NCBI GenBank assembly: GCA_029204225.1 | Contig: CM055102.1 | Span: 50,188,426 to 50,252,425 of the forward strand | Origin: Diphasiastrum complanatum | Lineage: Eukaryota > Streptophyta > Lycopodiopsida > Lycopodiales > Lycopodiaceae | Reading direction: 5' to 3' | Length of the DNA stretch: 64,000 bases | Part shown: positions 46,953 through 59,704 of the stretch, piece after piece | Position numbering within the stretch: the stretch's first letter is position 1 | Layout of the letters: every line of letters begins with the position of its first letter | The notes under the pieces: generated by a model | The model's input: the letters and a program-made list of their open reading frames with translations, nothing else | Databases searched by the model: none | Told to the model about the DNA's origin: nothing | Made by a program: the position numbers and the translations under genes

Positions 46953-48244
46953 CGCAAAACTGCTTGAAACTTCTGCCTTAGGCTAAGAACAGTATGCCGA
47001 GGCCAACAGTGATGTCAAAAGTTGAAAATAATGACCTGCACTTTTTTCCTTACCAGGCCAGTCGCCGCTTTCCCACCAATTTGAAAGCCAATTCGACGCC
47101 TTCCGAAATGCACTCAGTCGTCAACTCCCAACAACGTGCCCAATGGAATGGTGAAATCACTTCTGGCGTACTCCGAACACTTTCAATGGTGAAATCACTT
47201 TGTTTTGCTGTACCATACTTGCAGGTATAGTCCGAGTGCCCTTCCTTTGGAGGTTATAGCCTTTGGTTTGGGTCAAAACGGGCAAAGAACCCAAAAATAG
47301 GGACTTTTCTAGTTTTTGAACTGTTTTTTCACCTTGAAGAAACTTCACTTTTCACTTGTGAAGGGGCCCAGCTCAACTTTCAATATGAAAACTTTTAATG
47401 AAGTTGAAGGCCAGAATGCACTTCACTTCTTCAGGGCCCTGTTCAAAGCCCATCCAATGGCTGAACCAAATCTTGTGGTCCAAGTTTCTCTCCCATCACA
47501 AATTTTGGACCGTCAATCATTTAACACCTCATCCAAAGGTCCAAACTGCATCTGGGCGTTGAACAACACTCCTACAATCGCTATAGTCTTCGAGACACTA
47601 CAATATCCATCACTTTGGGCGCGCAACAGCCCGCGACCTCCCTATCTGCGGCCGCGCCTCCCCACTCTCAAAATTGTCTGATCTAACTCACCTGTGGATC
47701 GTTTTGAGCACGATCTAAGGCCTGGAACAGGGTCGCCCTACTGATTCCAAGACTGTAGAGTGTTCAGTCAAGAAATTCCATGGAGAAACGATGATTTTAG
47801 CTCAACTTGACAAAGTGGCTTTTTCACCTTTTTGCCGTGAATCTGCTAGGTTAACTGCTGGAGACAAATCTCTGACATAAACCTCAGAATTTCTCCATGG
47901 CTAGTTGACAATGTGATTAGCTTCCTTCCTGTCCTTATGGCATCCAAAACGGTGCACAAACAGCGAAGAAATCACCAGTTATGTATAAAAATTGTAACTC
48001 CAAGCCCGGTTTCAATTTTCAGCTGGCTTCAAAATTGTCAATTTTTCACCAAATTTTTTCTTGTCTGATGCTATGCACAGGCTAATAATCCCTCTGCTGA
48101 GCTTAGCAAGCCTCTATAAATTAGAAATCGTGCACTAGTGCTTCTCTTTCCATCTTCAACTCGTCGTAAACCCCGAACTCTCAGAAGACAATTCTCTTGA
48201 AGCTCTCTTCAACGGCGATGCTGTACTGTGTACACTCCCTGTAC
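46953..48244 (-). other. Copia leader between PBS and gag
   Basis: About 1.3 kb of non-coding sequence between the PBS and the gag ATG on the minus strand. Contains a short direct repeat (AATGGTGAAATCACTT at about 47146 and 47186). No gene seen. Confidence 0.55.
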
Positions 48245-48257
48245 GGCTCTGATACCA
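48245..48257 (-). promoter_or_regulatory. Primer binding site (tRNA-iMet)
   Basis: Minus strand reads TTGGTATCAGAGCC. The LTR should lie at higher coordinates and ends ...GCAAATTCTTAG, not a typical CA, so its limits are uncertain. Confidence 0.85.
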
Positions 48258-50672
48258 ACTAAGAATTTGCTTTGCACAAGAACACAGATCATGCTACATA
48301 GTAACACAAATAGAAAACACTCTCCACAACATGCTCACATGGCAACTATATTTCTCAAAATGAAATTACACTGTACATATAGTTGTTCACTCAGGCAACC
48401 CATGCATGACTTAGGTTGCCGTTGGCGGGACGCGCGTCCCGTCGACTTGCCTCGTGGCGAGGCCAACTGATCCTTATCCACTGATAGGACCCACAGTACA
48501 ACAACACAGTGATTCTACTTTAATTCTAACTGTAATGACATTAGTAAATGTTTAAAAAAACTAATTACTGTAGGAAAAAGTCTAAAACAATTTCATTTCT
48601 GTCCTAAACCTGGGCTGAATATCTAATATATCAAAAATCATTTCCTAGTATATGAACTAGTACTAGTCTGATCTATTGAATATAATTCACCATAGGATTT
48701 AACTGGAAATGAAGTCAGTTATTTTCTTTTTTATTGACTGGTTTGGCATTACTCCGTTAATATTGACAAAACCTATCCAAACATGAAATTACATGAATGG
48801 AAATCCCATCCATAGATTTTCAGTAATTCTTGAACCGTATCCTGTCAAATTTACTGACTAGATAAAGAATAGTATTGCCAGTCATTCAACCTGGTCATTT
48901 CATATTGTTTGACGATTTTAATCACCGGGAAATAATTTAGACTTAGTGAAAACATTGTAATCAATTCTAACTGATAAACTTAGTTTAATCAATTCACTAA
49001 TCTAAACTGATTCCATAGATAACGAAAAAATGATCGAAATTTCGATTTTTTTGAAAAACTCAATTTTTGCTTTATTTTATGTAATTCGAAAATTCTGACG
49101 AAAATATTGTTAGTACAAAAGGCAATTGAAGTCGAAAAAATCGAAACACTATCCAGTTCCTAATGTTACTAACCCAATGTCAAATTGGCATGCAAAGCAC
49201 ACTACATCAGTCAGAAATGTCATTACAGAATTTTTTACGTAAACTTCAGTTTTACGGAATTTGTCAGCCATTGACACCGATTTGTGACCCAATTGTCAGA
49301 GCACATGCGTATGACCACTCAAATTGATTGTAAATCCCTCATGCATGTCAGAATCACTCTGAGAATCAGCATGCAACCAATCCATGCAAGCACAGTACTA
49401 AAAATTAGGGAAATGACTGGCATGCAATTAGAACAATTTCAAATTTTGCCAATTTTACTCACAAAACTTCAAAACTTCAGATGATCATAACTTTGGCTAC
49501 AGGACACCAAACTGGGTGCTGTAAAGCTCAGTACATAGGGATACCAAGTGATCAATATGCTTGTCATGTCAGCCTGCAACCTAGCTCCACACGTGCGAGA
49601 TCAGAGCTTCCAAAAGACTATAGTAGGGCGCACTTTTTGTACACCAAATGATCAAAAAAAGTGCAAACACCTCCCCAAGCTCAGAATTCATGCTACCAAC
49701 AGTCATAAACTATCAATTAGACTTCCATGAAGCATTCATACTGATCTTAAGATGCAGTATAGGTTGAGAACGAAGATTTCTTGATTTGTAGAAGTCAAAA
49801 TAGCTTCAAACTTGATGGAGATGGTGCATAAGCCACCGGCCATCAATTCACATGTCTAATAGCTTGTTGGGAAGGTAAAAAAAAATACTAATCATGTTGT
49901 AATTAATTTCAGAATGATCTCCTTATGGATTCGGAGAGATCCATCCCCCAAAAATCACCAAAAATGGTCATTTTTTGAACTTTTTTGACTTCCTACAAGT
50001 TCAATTCCTGGAATTCTTAGTTCTAACTTCAAGGAAAGCTTCAAAAGACTTTGGTACACCTCTTTACAAGCTCTACTTGGTGTTTTACAGCCACCTACTA
50101 TCCAACTTTATGAAAAAATACAAAAATGGTGATGTCTGGCTATTTTTTGGTTTTTTCATCACCGTAAAGTGGAAATTCATGACATTCAACTCTTTCTCTA
50201 ACACATGCAAAACATTTTACAGAACTACAACCATCTAATTGATCTGATCTTGCTGGATTTTGGTTCTTGCTATCTATTTTGTGTCAAAAAGCATGAAAAC
50301 CCAAGCAAGTTTGACCAAAACATAGCCTAGAATCCTAAATCATTGGAGAGTACCGGCATGCATCATTAATTTCATCATTAATGAACCCTAAAACGAAAGT
50401 ACACTTGCTGGAAAATTCAGATCTACCAAAGATTTGATCTACATAAGGAAAAGCTCCAAAAAAGCATCACAAATTGGCCTTCAAGGACAATTCTCCATAA
50501 AACCACCAAGAATCCAAAGAGTAATGGATCTTAGCAACATGCAAATTGAAACTGGGATAGTGCACCCACTTGCACCCTTGCTATCCACCTTGGAAGAGCA
50601 TTCCCATGGATCCAATCCAAAATTTCGACGAAAGGTAGCCCTTCTCCATGTTCTCCAATCTTCGTAAGCCTT
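48258..50672. other. Probable LTR and AT-rich spacer, no gene seen
   Basis: The first few hundred bases should be the LTR of the element at 44637-48257, but no second copy is available to delimit it. The rest is AT-rich with no recognisable coding region. It also forms whatever internal region belongs to the orphan PBS at 50673. Confidence 0.4.
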
Positions 50673-50684
50673 GCTCTGATACCA
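50673..50684 (-). promoter_or_regulatory. Orphan primer binding site (tRNA-iMet)
   Basis: Minus strand TGGTATCAGAGCAAGG preceded by CTTCCCTTACAG. It implies a minus-strand LTR to its right (from about 50685). No gag or pol follows downstream (below 50673), so the element has lost its coding region or never had one. Confidence 0.7.
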
Positions 50685-51186
50685 CTGTAAGGGAAGCTCC
50701 CTAAGATCCTGCTTACAAGATAACACAAAATGGAAAACACAATATGGAGCAACCACCCAACCGAGTAGAAGCAACCAATCAACTCTAGAAGCTTCACCCC
50801 CAAGCATGAATGTAGAGTGAAAGCCTGGCAATGAATCCATGATCACAATCAGGAGTAGGGCGTGTTTGGCCTCAATATATAGAGCCAAAAGCAACCTGGG
50901 CACATAGCCATGCATAGCCCTAAGTTCCCTATACATAGACTCACCTAGAATAGAGTCCTAAGCATGGACCATCTATTCATAGAATTGCTATTGATAACTC
51001 TACACATGCATACACTATCTCAAACCTTGTCTAAACTCCATTTAGTGTGTGGCCTCACAAGGATATTAGTTACTTTCGGGTCACATCCAATTTGACGTTG
51101 CATAACTAACAGCTTGATTTACTGGAGTACCATGTATCCAAGATTAGGATTATACTGAATCCTACTTATTGGTCATGGACATAACA

Positions 51187-51799
<613 letters not shown>

Positions 51800-52117
51800 A
51801 GTGGCGACCTTCACGGGTAAAGAATGGTCCCCATTCTTCGAACTCAACATCTCTAGTTACACAAAGACCAATGAACCAGCCAATAGCATCCTAGGCTGAC
51901 CCAAAAGCCATACAGCAATATTTCTTCAAGATGAGCAGCAACAGATGACCCCTCTGGACCGGCCAATAGCATCCTAGGCCGATCCAAAAGGGTTCCAATC
52001 AGCATAAGATCTTCATGAAGAACAGCATCTCAGGTCTTGCATACAAGGCTTGATAATATTGTAACACAATCAGATCACAAGTAGTAGCTTAGTTTCTTTT
52101 CAATTACAATTTAAAAT

Positions 52118-52149
52118 TCTAGTGCCTTATCCATTAGGCCATGGAGTCC
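52118..52149 (-). pseudogene. tRNA-Arg-like 5' half
   Basis: The minus strand carries GACTCCATGGCCTAATGG followed by ATAAGGCACTAG. This closely matches the acceptor 5' strand, D arm and start of the anticodon stem of plant tRNA-Arg, including a box A (TGGCCTAATGG). No box B, T arm or 3' acceptor strand follows, so it is not a working tRNA gene. It could be a tRNA pseudogene or the head of a SINE. Confidence 0.55.
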
Positions 52150-52276
52150 CGTCACAGATCATAGGATAAATCATCATAGGGTTTCAAATTTTCACATATC
52201 ATATGGAGTTCAGAAGCGCCAGGTGCTATGGTTAGTCAAATTTTCCCGACCCTTAGAGGCGTGATGAACTTCTAGG

Positions 52277-53751
52277 TCAAGACTTTTGTTTTGCTCTTGG
52301 CCTCCACTTCCAAGCGTCTCTAACTTGGGTGTTAGTGTTCAATGCTGCCATAACAGGATCTTTAAGTGTCACACCATGGGGTTGACTCCTACTACATTGA
52401 GAGTCATCAACCAACATATCCACCCTCTCATCTGGGTTTGACACATCAGGTAATTGGGGTAATATACGACACACATAATGCGTAGATAAACCGATGTCAA
52501 TGTTGTTGTCAATTACAACTTTCTCATAGTGCTTTGCCATTAAGATTGCATCGTTCACATCGGTCGGACGTTTTTGCCTTATATGAAATTGTACATCAGG
52601 CAATAATCCACTTATGAAAGCATCCATTATTAGTTCAATCGGCATTTTATACAAGGTTATGTGCTTATGCACAAACCAACTATGTCTATGAGCATATCTA
52701 CTCACAGACTCATTGTCATACTGCCTCGTGGTTACCAACTGGTAACAGCAACAATTACATTCATTGTGGGTGAGAATTCATCCAAGAATGCCTTTGCTAG
52801 GGTGTCCCACGAGTCCAGATAATGATTTTTAAAAATTTCAATATTGTCGTACCAATCTCGAGCTTCATTGGTTAGGTATAATGGAAATAACAATTTTTAA
52901 TCTTCAGGTTGTGAGAAACCATCTAGGAAAGAGAAATTCATGAATTTTTGTATGAAAATATCAGCTTTATCACCTCTCTCTCCATCATAATGATCAATGT
53001 TCAAGAGATAAACAAGCTTTGGTCTAACACAGAGGGGGTCGCCAACAACTAATGAAAGTTGCACAATATTACGATCAGGTTTAGTTCCTACTTTTCCAAC
53101 ATCGCACTCCAACTCATCAAAATTGGGAACACTGTCAGCGTGATCAAGATGTTCATTAGGGGATCGATGGCCCAGTTCTGACACATCTTCGACAGGCTTT
53201 TGATCGTCCATTTCAGGACTTTGGGTAGAACTGTCCACCATATCAGTGAGTATATTGACACTCACATCCTTAGTAATGGATCGTTCCTGATTGTCATTTG
53301 CTACAATACCAAATCTTGCTAGGATTTCATCAACTTCAAGTATTGGGTTTTGAATCACAATCGGACTATGATTAATAGTCACAAAATAATTGATTTGTAA
53401 TGTTGCATTCTCTCCCCTGTGCTCTACACAGATCGGATCACATTGATTTGAATCATCTATTTTAGGATCGGTGTGAAAGGGTGATATTTCAAAAGATTCT
53501 TCACTCAAATTATCAAGACAGTCGCACACCACTAAATCCCATTCTTCTTCATGAAAAAATGGTAGATTTTTTGTGGATTCTACTAATGACTTTGATTCAT
53601 CAATTGAATCATTAAATTTTATACAATCATTGGAAATTTCACCTATGGGTGATTCTCCAAGAAATAAATTTCTATACAGATTTTCTATGGCCTGAGAATC
53701 ATTCTCATTATAGAATAAAAATCGTCGTCGCACTAGGCACATGGGAATCAT
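52277..53751 (-). pseudogene. Ty3/gypsy gag, minus strand
   Basis: Frame 53751-52897 (284 codons) is an acidic N-terminal region ending in KADIFIQKFMNFSFLDGF. It is followed after one TAA (near 52896) in the same frame by KLLFPLYLTNEARDWYDN and WDTLAKAFLDEFSP, the classic gypsy gag core. After a frame change near 52740 it continues YDNESVSRYAHRHSWFVHKH and MDAFISGLLPDVQFHIRQK to 52277. No zinc knuckle, protease or RT follows. The upstream acidic part (WDLVVCDCLDNLSEES) has no recognised domain. Confidence 0.82.
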
Positions 53752-54109
53752 GATTATATTTTTTTAATCAATCAATTTTTTTTTAAAGGAACCACCAACA
53801 CGTCCAGTATTGGTCTAGTTCTCAGTACAACGCCCATTGACCCTACTTGCACAAACCACTACTCCAAACAAACCTCACCATTTTCGGTGCTCAAGCCTTA
53901 TCCAAAAAGACCTCGAGAGTCACTCATGAAATTGATACAAAAGAGGCTCCGATTGCCGCAAGGCATTCAAACCTTCATAGACAATTTGGATTAAATGAGC
54001 TTTTGGCTATGCAAGTTAATGGTCAATTCAACAGAACCGTTTGAAAACACTTTCAAACAACAAACAAGAATTCAAAAGGAGCTCATGCTCCTCCTAGCAG
54101 ACGCACCAC
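53752..54109. other. Gypsy leader or unidentified remnant
   Basis: Plus-strand frame 53847-54044 (65 codons, RHSNLHRQFGLNELLAMQVN) looks protein-like but is not identified. It ends at the repeat R boundary. Confidence 0.35.
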
Positions 54110-55760
54110 TGAAGGATTAAAAAATGACCCCCAAATAGACTGCCAATCTAAGGAAATGCTAACGGAAGTCGGTCTATACCACAATTACAGCTCAAGCTCC
54201 ATTGGGTATGGAGTCAAAAATAAGGCCGTTCATGATCACAAGCACTTTCAATGGCAATCGGCAAGGCAAATTCCTAACGGTCTACTGACAATTTTTAGAT
54301 AGCCTAAGGAACTTTGAAATGTACAAGAGATCACGAGTGTAAGCTCTGGCTTTTGAGATACTGATGAGACGTACAAGCATAGCTCGTATATAAGCTGAGA
54401 TTCACTTAACGAGTGAGATAAAATAGGGTTAGATCTTGAATAAATGCCTAATCTTCATCTGAACCATTTTCATAGGCTTTGGGAATACTTGTTACTGATG
54501 GTGATATGGTCTGCAATTAGACCATGAGGATAGTATAAAGTTTCACAAGTTCGAAGTCACGAAGATCTCCAAAACCATGAGCTGGAGTCTTTTTCACCAT
54601 GGAGCCAAAATGTGATGAGACATGCAGCACCACCCCGCATGAATCCAATTTGGGGCAAACGGCACAAACAACCAATTTCACACTATGCACTGAAACCAAG
54701 ATTTAAATAGACATGGATGGTGTATTGACGATTTACAAACACCACACCTCCTATCTACACTTCGAGTTAGGTTTATAGAAGGTAGGGCTTTTGGAGTTCA
54801 TGTTGTTAATAGGTCGTGCGTCTCCTAATTAGGAGTATGTCTTAGCCAAAATGTATGACATACAACAGCCTATATGTTTCTCTTTCAGTTCAAGTTCATA
54901 GATTGTTAATTATGTCTTTCATGTGTGGTCTTGGTGTCACAATTTGTCTCCAGCGAGGGTCCGGGGAGGGTCATTCCTGGGTTAAGTAAAATAATCAGAT
55001 TGGGATTTGTCACTAATAAGGATTTGACTCTAGTGTTTTCTAACCAATGGGTGACAATCTATTTATCACTTAGTCCTAATGAAAATGCCTCTTGGATTTA
55101 GGTTTGTAACCCACGAGGGAAATTATGGAATGGTTTTAAACATTGTCAAGATTAAGAAGGGCCTCATTAAGGCGCATATAAGGATGGGCCGTAGGATATT
55201 GGTGAGGGCACGCTAGCAGATCGGAGGAGGGAGCGAGCCACAACAAGGCGCAGATCAGGGAGGTAATGAGCGGAGCAGGGGAGGGAAGGGTAGCACGATG
55301 GTCGATGGCAGCGAGGAGGGCCGCAGACAGGAGATGAAGGTCCGCTGGAGCAGGGTCGTGGTTAGAAATCCACAGGCAGCGATTATCCAAAGGCCAAACC
55401 CGCAGGAAGAGGGAGAGCGAGCCAGATCAGGAAGGTAGGGATTGTGGTCGGGATCGTGGCCTGCAACCACAGGGTTAGAGGCAATACAACAAATGTCATC
55501 AAATCTAATTAAATAAATAATGATCCAAGAAATAAACACAATGCTAAAGGCTGAGAAACAGATCAATAGCAATGAAAATGAAGTAGTTTGCAGCAAAGGC
55601 AAAACACAGAAGTTAAAGTAGAAGGCACCAGGCAGTCATCTGCCTCTTCTCCTTTCCTCCTTGTCTTTGTGGGTTTGAACAGAAATTGGAAGTGGAGTAG
55701 ATGGGAGGCACCAAGCAAAACAACTTCTACTCCTTCCCTTTCTCTCCAAGCTTCTCCACA

Positions 55761-55809
<49 letters not shown>

Positions 55810-56296
55810 AGAAGATGACAACATTCACCCCTCTCTGGTCATACGTAGGAGCTCAATGGGCTAGAGGTGCACCCTTTCAAGAAATGGGGCACCTCTTTAT
55901 GACTTTTCAAAAAATTGCCTCTAAAAATAGGGCACTGGCCAAATTCGTTTTTAACACGTAACTTGGCCTCAACTTGCAATTTCAAAGTCAAGTTGGGCCC
56001 TATTTACGGTTTCAGTTTTTATGGACTCATGGCCAAGTTTTTAATTACTAAAACTATATTACGAAAATACTTGGCACCTCCTAGTCCTGACAAACCCGGA
56101 AACTAGAGACATAGGCCGCATAAATGGAATTTTCATACAACGTAAATTAGCAAATGAACAGTATTTTAATAGCAGTGCAACCGGCCATTATGGGCCATTT
56201 ACGCGTCATTTTTTAACACATCTGTGTTACTGTAATAGTGCGCGGCGACGATTTTTCATCGAAAATAGCTTGAAAAATGAGTCTTTTTTCTCGCAA
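54110..56296 (+). repeat. Long LTR-like repeat R, copy 2 (about 2.2 kb)
   Basis: Begins TGAAGGATTAAAAAATGACCC. Positions 54110-55452 match 43026-44376, and 55766-56296 match 51188-51799, so this copy links both partial repeats into one unit. It contains (CT)n at 55766-55807 and ends CGCAAACAG, where minus-strand copia gag follows in place of the PBS-like GTGGCGACC seen at 51800. A solo or truncated long LTR is the likeliest reading. Confidence 0.72.
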
Positions 56297-56299
56297 ACA

Positions 56300-56565
56300 G
56301 AAGCCTGCTTGGCTAAGTTGCATGAACTTATTTCTCTCAACATCTCATCAGAGATGTTCAATTTGATGATATGAAGAGCAATCCTTGCTCTCTTCTTGAA
56401 CCTCTGAGCCTCATCACAAGCTTCAGGTTCAACTTCAATTCCTAATACTATGTCCATTACACCATAAAGAACCAACAAAGATTCTATCCTATCCTTCCAA
56501 ACTGAATAGTTGGAGGTATGTAGTCTCTCACTAGTTTCAAAGAGAAAATCTCCTATAGATGCCAT
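56300..56565 (-). pseudogene. Copia gag N-terminal fragment
   Basis: ATG 56565 starts MASIGDFLFETSERLHTSNY, continuing to EAQRFKKRARIALHIIKLN and breaking at AKQA where repeat R sequence abuts. Same family as the gag at 26537, whose 5' end is missing. About 88 codons survive without a stop. Confidence 0.9.
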
Positions 56566-57624
56566 ATATGTGAAGACTTCTTGTAAATGGACAACAATAT
56601 GTTTGAGTTTGTCCTTGATAAACTAAATGTTGCTAATCTCCTCACTATAGGAATTTTTAAAAGGTGTATTACCAAATCCTATGTGAAATCTTGCAACTGA
56701 ATTTGAGATAGGTCTCAAATATTCCACCAATACAATACAAACTAGATCAAACTCTCAGCTTGAATTGGAGTATAGACAAATTTTGGTTCTTTCTTCTTTT
56801 GGCACGTGTGGAATGCTCAAAGACAACACTATTGACTCAAAGATACTCAAATTGTTTGAAGCTGCAATGTATTCAATGACTAAAAACTTTGTCTAGATCT
56901 CAAGTTTGTTGAATTGGTATACTCAAAAAAATGGATTTGAATGTGTTGCTTCTCTTTTACGGTAGGAACCAAAAACAATTGGGTATTCTACCAAATCCTA
57001 TGCATAAACTTGTAACAGTTATGTGAGTTCTTGTTTATAACAAAAAATCAATCACTTTGAATTTGGATCTAGCCTCTATCTCTTGATGAAGCACTTTACA
57101 AGTCAGATGTCAAATTTTCACACGAGTTTCAAATGAATGAAAAACACTCTAGAGACACACATGCAACTCAAACACAACACTTTGTGTGAAATGATGTGAC
57201 TATGACAACAGAATCTTGACTTATCCAATTCTACCTTTGATTGACTACACAAACTGTGAATGATGAATCATGCAAACAAACTGATCAAACCAAACAGTGT
57301 CCACTTGGGTTTTGGATCACTCCCTACCCTTCTTTAAGAGCTTATAACTCATACTAGATTCATCAGATAGATTTGGAACTGATTGCAATGGAAAGTAGAC
57401 TCTTCTAGCTTTCCAGCAAGCTATAATGTCACTACCTTTGGATCTAACATCAAGGAAATAGAATAAAATGAAGTGCTCTGATTTTCACACATGTGAAAAA
57501 GTCAGAATTCCGTACAACCTGTATTCAGACCTAAAAATATCAGTTCTGACCTCATTCATCTAGAAATTGTTCAAGAATAGATAGCGTCATACACCTGATG
57601 TTAGTAGCAATAAAAGCATGGTAT
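56566..57624 (-). other. Copia leader
   Basis: About 1.06 kb between PBS and gag ATG on the minus strand. Non-coding, AT-rich, with CACACATGTG at 57486-57495 and GCACGTGTGG near 56802. Confidence 0.6.
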
Positions 57625-57637
57625 GGCTTTGATACCA
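57625..57637 (-). promoter_or_regulatory. Primer binding site (one base altered)
   Basis: Minus strand TGGTATCAAAGCC directly follows the LTR end ACA. It differs by one base from the consensus tRNA-iMet site. Confidence 0.88.
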
Positions 57638-58491
57638 TGTGAAAAAACCAACAACTTCACACGTGTGTGGAACCACAACAACAATGTGAATGATCTTTAC
57701 CATGTTTTATGGTGGCACACAGATCACCTGCAGAGTAATACTACAATCTACCAACAAATTTGAGGCTAGAGCACAATATAGAATGCTACAGATCAAAGCT
57801 ACATTAATTCCTCACAAATAGGGAAAGTACACGAGCAAAATAATGTATGAAGAAGACACCAATCTCGAATTAGAGATAGAATACAATTACAAGCATTATA
57901 GAATGAGATCCAATTTTGACATTATGACCTTACCAAAGCTTGATTCATCATTAAAAATGAATGAGAACCATATGTACATATATAGGAGAGCCAAAATTCA
58001 TGGTAGTACTAGCATTCAATGCATTCCCTACACCTATTCAAGTCTAAACTACTACCATATTGACACCTAAGAGCTTGCATGCAGAAATTGCACCTAACTT
58101 CTACCTACTTTCTCCAAATGTCAAATTTCAAATAGATAATTGTAGAATTGCATGCATGTGTCCATTACTATATTTGCATGCCTTGCATGTTACAATGGAA
58201 ACTTAGGACACATTTATGATGGCTTGAATTTCTACAAGGCCATATTAGACCATTTCCATGTGTAAATCTACATGCATGTCAATCTAGACATTGTGAACAT
58301 TGTTGCATGTCATACTAGACCAACTAGACTTTTTGCATGTCAATGGAACTTGATCTACCTAATCCAAACTTGCCCTATTCTACAAGGATATGTGCTCAAT
58401 TCACACACCTTGGATATGTACAATCAATTTACATGGGTAGAAACCCCAAAATCAACATATGTAAGATAGATATGTTTTACTATTCTTCACA
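57638..58491 (-). repeat. 5' LTR, 854 bp, minus strand
   Basis: Starts TGTGAAGAATAG at 58491 and ends with ACA next to the PBS. It is the only full-length LTR of the family also seen at 26214-26536 and 29195-29637. It contains CACACGTGTG at 57658-57667, within 30 bp of the LTR end, the same relative place as in the 2571-8762 element. Confidence 0.88.
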
Positions 58492-59704
58492 CTTATGTGC
58501 TATCTTTGCTTGCTTATGTTTTTCATTGTGTTTTGCTACTTGCTTTCGAATTGCTAGTTCTTGCTTTGTAATAGTTAAAGTTTCCCCATTAGCATGCTAG
58601 GATGAGCTGTTGTTCGTTTCGCATCCTCCGTTGGCTATGGCTCCATCTAGCATGACTATGGTGGTCTGCCAACTAGTCTACGCTATGGCTTCTCCAACTA
58701 GTTTGAGCAAGAGGATGGGAAGGGCACTATGAGCATAGGGTGAGTATTAGGTAAGATCCACTCTTCTCTTTTCTCTCTTTATCAACTAACAAATGACAGC
58801 TTAATCTAAAGGATAAAACCCTAATCTAAATCTCCTCCTCTAAGGCTTACCCTACTAGATAATGGAGGGCCTAGATTAACTTAACATGTTACCTGATAAA
58901 TAATGTACAATACAATGTGAAGTAACACAATACATGAAACCACACAAGGGAGAACACTCAAAGTGAAAAGATAGGCATGTAGTGCAAATGAGATTCTTGT
59001 CGAAAATAGACTCTTCCACTCCTATATATACTTGGAGTGGTGGTCACTTACAAAAAATCACTATGGGACTAACTTAACTTTGAATCACATTGGCATGGGA
59101 CAAACCCCCAATAGGCCCTTGTGACTAACTTTTACATAACTTGAAATTACCTATCTATGTGCAGTGCCCATGGCAATTTAAACTTAGAACTAAATAACTG
59201 CTAGTACAGATAATGTAAAAGACTATACTTGATGGGCAAGTTCTATGTTTAAATCTTATCTTGCTTGTATTTTAAAGATGTTTTACAAAAGGGCTAAAAT
59301 ATTCCTTGGAATATCAGCCTGAACTATCCCCTACTTTAAGAACTTGGCGGTCCCACGCCAAGTGCAATGTTAAGACCCCACTCCTTATGGTGCTGGAGGA
59401 GTCAAAAATCGATGTAGTTTGTAGATGTGGAACTTTTTGTAAGGTGTTGCTCTGTAGGAGATGAAGCTTTGAAGAAGTATGAGCATCTCCAGGAGAGTTG
59501 ATGTGGATCATATGGGAGTTGGCTCTTTGATGGTTTGTATTTTCAAGTGCCCATGCTGATGATTCAATGGATGATGTACAAGAGCTTGGGTTGTTGAATA
59601 TGGTATGAAAACAACAGAAGGTGTGAATGAACGGTAATGAGATGAAGATGAGGGTAAGTGGTAGAATGTGAGTCAGATATGGGGGTGGTAGTGGAGGTGA
59701 ATAA
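58492..59704. other. No gene seen
   Basis: Spacer between the minus-strand LTR and a plus-strand copia fragment. Only short frames and no recognised motif. Confidence 0.45.
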
